A stretch of DNA of 5,941 nucleotides from positions 1 through 5,941 of the forward strand of contig JAUXST010000921.1 of NCBI GenBank assembly GCA_030679805.1, read 5' to 3'. Position numbers and translations under genes: made by a program. The notes beneath the pieces are model-generated. The model was given only the letters and a program-made list of their open reading frames with translations. It was not told where the DNA came from and made no database searches. The DNA is from Reyranella sp. (GTDB taxonomy: Bacteria > Pseudomonadota > Alphaproteobacteria > Reyranellales > Reyranellaceae). Shown here in pieces: positions 3,744 through 5,941 of the stretch; the first letter of the stretch is position 1, and each line of letters opens with the position of its first letter.

Positions 3744-5941
3744 ATGCCCAATCCACTCATCCTGCCGAGCTTTGCCGCCGGCGAACTTGCGCCGGCCCTG
3801 CATGGTCGTGTCGACCTCGCCAAGTACCAGGTCGGTCTGGCGACCTGCCTCAATTGGTTCATCCATCCCTTCGGTGGCGTCAGTACCCGGCCAGGCACGG
3901 AGTTCGTCGGCGAGGCGGTCGATCCGGCTGCTCGGTCGCGGCTGATCCCCTTCCAGTTCAATACCGCCGAGTCCTACGTGCTGGAGTTCGCCCATCACAA
4001 AATGCGGGTGATCCGCGACGGTGGATATGTATTGGAGGCTGCGACCGCGATCTCAGGTATCACGCGAGCGAATCCCGGGATCGTTACGACGGTGGCGCCG
4101 CATGGCCTCAGTAACGGCGATCACGTCTGGATCGAGGGAGCCGCCGGCATGTCGGCGATCAATCGCCGGCGGTTCGCCGTCACCGGCGCCACGGCAACCA
4201 CCTTTGAACTTGCGGACACCGACACGTCCACATGGGATGCCTGGACGTCGGGTGGAACGACGGCACGCTTCTATACCCTGGTCACGCCATATGCATCGGC
4301 CGATTTACCGCTTCTGAAGTTCGTGCAATCGGCCGACACGATGACGCTTGCTCATCCCGGCTACGCGCCGCGCAATCTCACGCGCACGGGACACACGGCG
4401 TGGACGCTCGTCGCTATCGTCTTTGCGCCGGGAACATCAGCGCCCACCGGCCTCGCCAGTACCAATCCCGGCGGCGCCCAGAGTTACGTCATGACCGCCG
4501 TAAACGACGAGAGTGGCGAGGAAAGTCTGGCCAGCGCTGCGGTCAGCGCGGCCGATGCGGTTTCGGGCGTCGTCTTCACGCCGGTCGCGGGCTGCACCTA
4601 CTACAACGTCTACAAGCACAAGAACGGCATCTACGGTTTCATCGGCCGGGTGAAGTCCGGGAGCACCTTCACCGACACCAATATCGCCCCCGATACGTCC
4701 GATACGCCGCCGATCCAGCGCAACCCGTTCGCCGCGGCCGGCGACTGGCCGGGTTGTTCGACATGGCATGATGGCCGCCAATGGTACGCGCGCACCGACA
4801 AGGGTCCCCAGACGTTGTGGGCGAGTCAGTCGGCGAACTTCAAGAACATGAGCGTTTCCGAACCGACGCGCGATTCCGACGCCATCACCCGCACCATCGC
4901 CAGCCGCGAGGTCAATGAAATCCGCTATCTGCTCAGCCTCAATTCGCTGCTGGTGTTCACGTCCGGCGGCGAGTGGAAGTGCTGGGCGGGCAGTCAGTCC
5001 GACGTCATTACGCCGGCCAATACCAGTCTCAAGCCACAGGGCTACACCGGAATTTCCCAGGTGCCGCCGATCGTCAGCGGCAACTCGGCGCTGTTCGTCA
5101 CGCCATCGGGCCGCAAGGTTCGCGATCTCGCCTACGACCTGGGCGTCGATTCCTGGCAAGGCAAGGACGTCGGCATTCTGGCAGGCCACCTGTTCGAAGG
5201 CATGCAGATCGAGGAATGGGCACACGCGCGTGACCCCGATTCGATCGTCTGGTGTGTGCGCTCCGATGGCATGCTGTTGGGCTTCACCTACCTCAAGGAA
5301 CATGACGTCTACGCCTGGTCTCGCCACGCCACCGATGGCGCGGTGGAGAGCGTATGCGCCATTCAGGAGAAGAACGAGACTGCCCTCTATCTCCTGGTGA
5401 AGCGCGTCGTGGATGGCCGGACTGTCCGCTACGTCGAGCGCATGGTGTCTCGCCTGTTCGCAGATGTTCATGGGGCCTGGTGTGTCGATTCCGGGCGCCG
5501 GTACGACGGCTGGAATGTCGATTCGGCCAGAACAATGACGATCGCCGGGTCGAACTACGCGGCCGGTGCCGCCGTCGCGCTTTCGGCAACGGGGCATATG
5601 CCATTCTCGGCATCCAGCGTCGGTCAGAAGCTGATCCTGCGCGCCGGGCAGAATCAGGTAACCGTGACGGTGACCGCGTATGTCGGTCCTGCGAATGTCA
5701 CGGCCACACTCGACACGGCAGCGCCTTCTGTGACTCAGGCCGTGGCGATTTCCGACTGGGCAATGGCCGGGGCCACACTTTCCGGCCTGTGGCACCTCGA
5801 AGGCCGCCAGGTAGCGCTTCTTGCTGATGGCTCGGTTCAGCCTCCGGCCACGGTCGTGAAAGGTACGGTGGAGATCCCGCGGGCCTCGGGCCGCATCCTC
5901 GCCGGGCTGCCTTACACTTGCGATCTCGAGACCCTCGACAT
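3744..5941 (+). CDS. large tail protein, tail tubular B / stabilisation-like, with FCCH-like and Fn3-like regions (3' end outside)
   Basis: From ATG 3744, with GGGAG at 3731-3735 eight bases upstream, the frame stays open for 732 codons to the window edge. The N-terminus has the family signature LPSFAAGELAPALHGRVDLAKY, then GGVSTRPGTEFV (44-55). Residues about 103-175 (GITRANPGIVTTVAPHG, LSNGDHVWIEG, FAVTGATATTFEL) resemble the repeat that databases label ubiquitin-activating E1 FCCH domain, a small beta module found in phage tail proteins and unrelated to ubiquitin function here. Residues about 233-312 look Fn3-like (SAPTGLAS, YVMTAVNDESGEES, YYNVYKHKNG). The body continues with PPIQRNPF, WYARTDKGPQTLWASQS and VFTSGGEWKCW (404-414), typical of this family. 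It would form a ring or nozzle below the adaptor and portal. It must be transcribed by read-through across the reversed DUF1036 gene or from an unseen promoter in 3666-3743. The C-terminus is not visible. Confidence 0.8.
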   Translation, partial: MPNPLILPSFAAGELAPALHGRVDLAKYQVGLATCLNWFIHPFGGVSTRPGTEFVGEAVDPAARSRLIPFQFNTAESYVLEFAHHKMRVIRDGGYVLEAATAISGITRANPGIVTTVAPHGLSNGDHVWIEGAAGMSAINRRRFAVTGATATTFELADTDTSTWDAWTSGGTTARFYTLVTPYASADLPLLKFVQSADTMTLAHPGYAPRNLTRTGHTAWTLVAIVFAPGTSAPTGLASTNPGGAQSYVMTAVNDESGEESLASAAVSAADAVSGVVFTPVAGCTYYNVYKHKNGIYGFIGRVKSGSTFTDTNIAPDTSDTPPIQRNPFAAAGDWPGCSTWHDGRQWYARTDKGPQTLWASQSANFKNMSVSEPTRDSDAITRTIASREVNEIRYLLSLNSLLVFTSGGEWKCWAGSQSDVITPANTSLKPQGYTGISQVPPIVSGNSALFVTPSGRKVRDLAYDLGVDSWQGKDVGILAGHLFEGMQIEEWAHARDPDSIVWCVRSDGMLLGFTYLKEHDVYAWSRHATDGAVESVCAIQEKNETALYLLVKRVVDGRTVRYVERMVSRLFADVHGAWCVDSGRRYDGWNVDSARTMTIAGSNYAAGAAVALSATGHMPFSASSVGQKLILRAGQNQVTVTVTAYVGPANVTATLDTAAPSVTQAVAISDWAMAGATLSGLWHLEGRQVALLADGSVQPPATVVKGTVEIPRASGRILAGLPYTCDLETLD

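Noticed and set aside
4437..5795. A 452-codon open frame on the minus strand, the longest complete one in the window
   Set aside because: It lies wholly inside the tail protein gene, whose plus frame is open for 732 codons with recognisable family motifs. The minus frame is Arg/Gly/Ala-rich with no motif, and arises from GC-rich codon bias.
1..5941. Diversity-generating retroelement, as carried by the related phage BPP-1
   Set aside because: No reverse transcriptase and no pair of template/variable repeats are seen. Such an element would lie near receptor-binding genes, which are not in this window.

Overview
The window is a piece of the virion-structure module of a tailed phage or prophage, most likely podovirus-like. 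All but one of its recognisable genes read on the plus strand and are tightly packed, each behind a good Shine-Dalgarno. The gene order resembles the capsid block of Bordetella phage BPP-1 and its relatives: a Bbp19-like protein, a scaffold, the major capsid protein, then a Bbp16-like cement protein. I assign these families from remembered motifs, not from a search. The DNA is GC-rich (about 71% over 1021-1140 and 62% over 3241-3600 by hand count). The one clearly cellular-type gene, a DUF1036 protein, belongs to a family common in Alphaproteobacteria. An alphaproteobacterial host is therefore plausible but not proven.

Layout: the 3' end of a Bbp19-like gene (1-210); scaffolding protein (214-897); major capsid protein (909-1895); capsid cement protein (1928-2353); a 50-residue small protein (2370-2522). 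Next comes a 33-codon reading frame coupled through a GTGA overlap, which contains a perfect 12-bp hairpin with a GCAA loop and a C4T4 tail (a likely terminator or attenuator). A tail-tubular-A / head-tail adaptor-like protein follows (2623-3213). On the minus strand is a secreted DUF1036 protein (3210-3665). Last is a large tail protein of the tail-tubular-B / stabilisation type, which starts at 3744 and runs off the window.

Together the plus-strand genes build the procapsid (scaffold and capsid), reinforce it (cement) and attach the tail (adaptor and large tail protein). The terminator-like hairpin after the capsid genes could lower expression of the connector and tail genes relative to capsid and cement, which are needed in many copies.

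The most unusual element is the reversed DUF1036 gene. It has a signal peptide, its own Shine-Dalgarno and a plausible sigma-70 promoter. Its stop codon overlaps the stop of the convergent adaptor gene. This is the architecture of a moron: a cargo gene inserted into a structural operon and perhaps expressed in the lysogen. Late transcription reading through to the tail gene would be antisense to it. There is no gene-free stretch over 300 bases; the only gaps are short spacers. I saw no RNA genes, CRISPR arrays, insertion sequences, attachment sites or diversity-generating retroelement parts.
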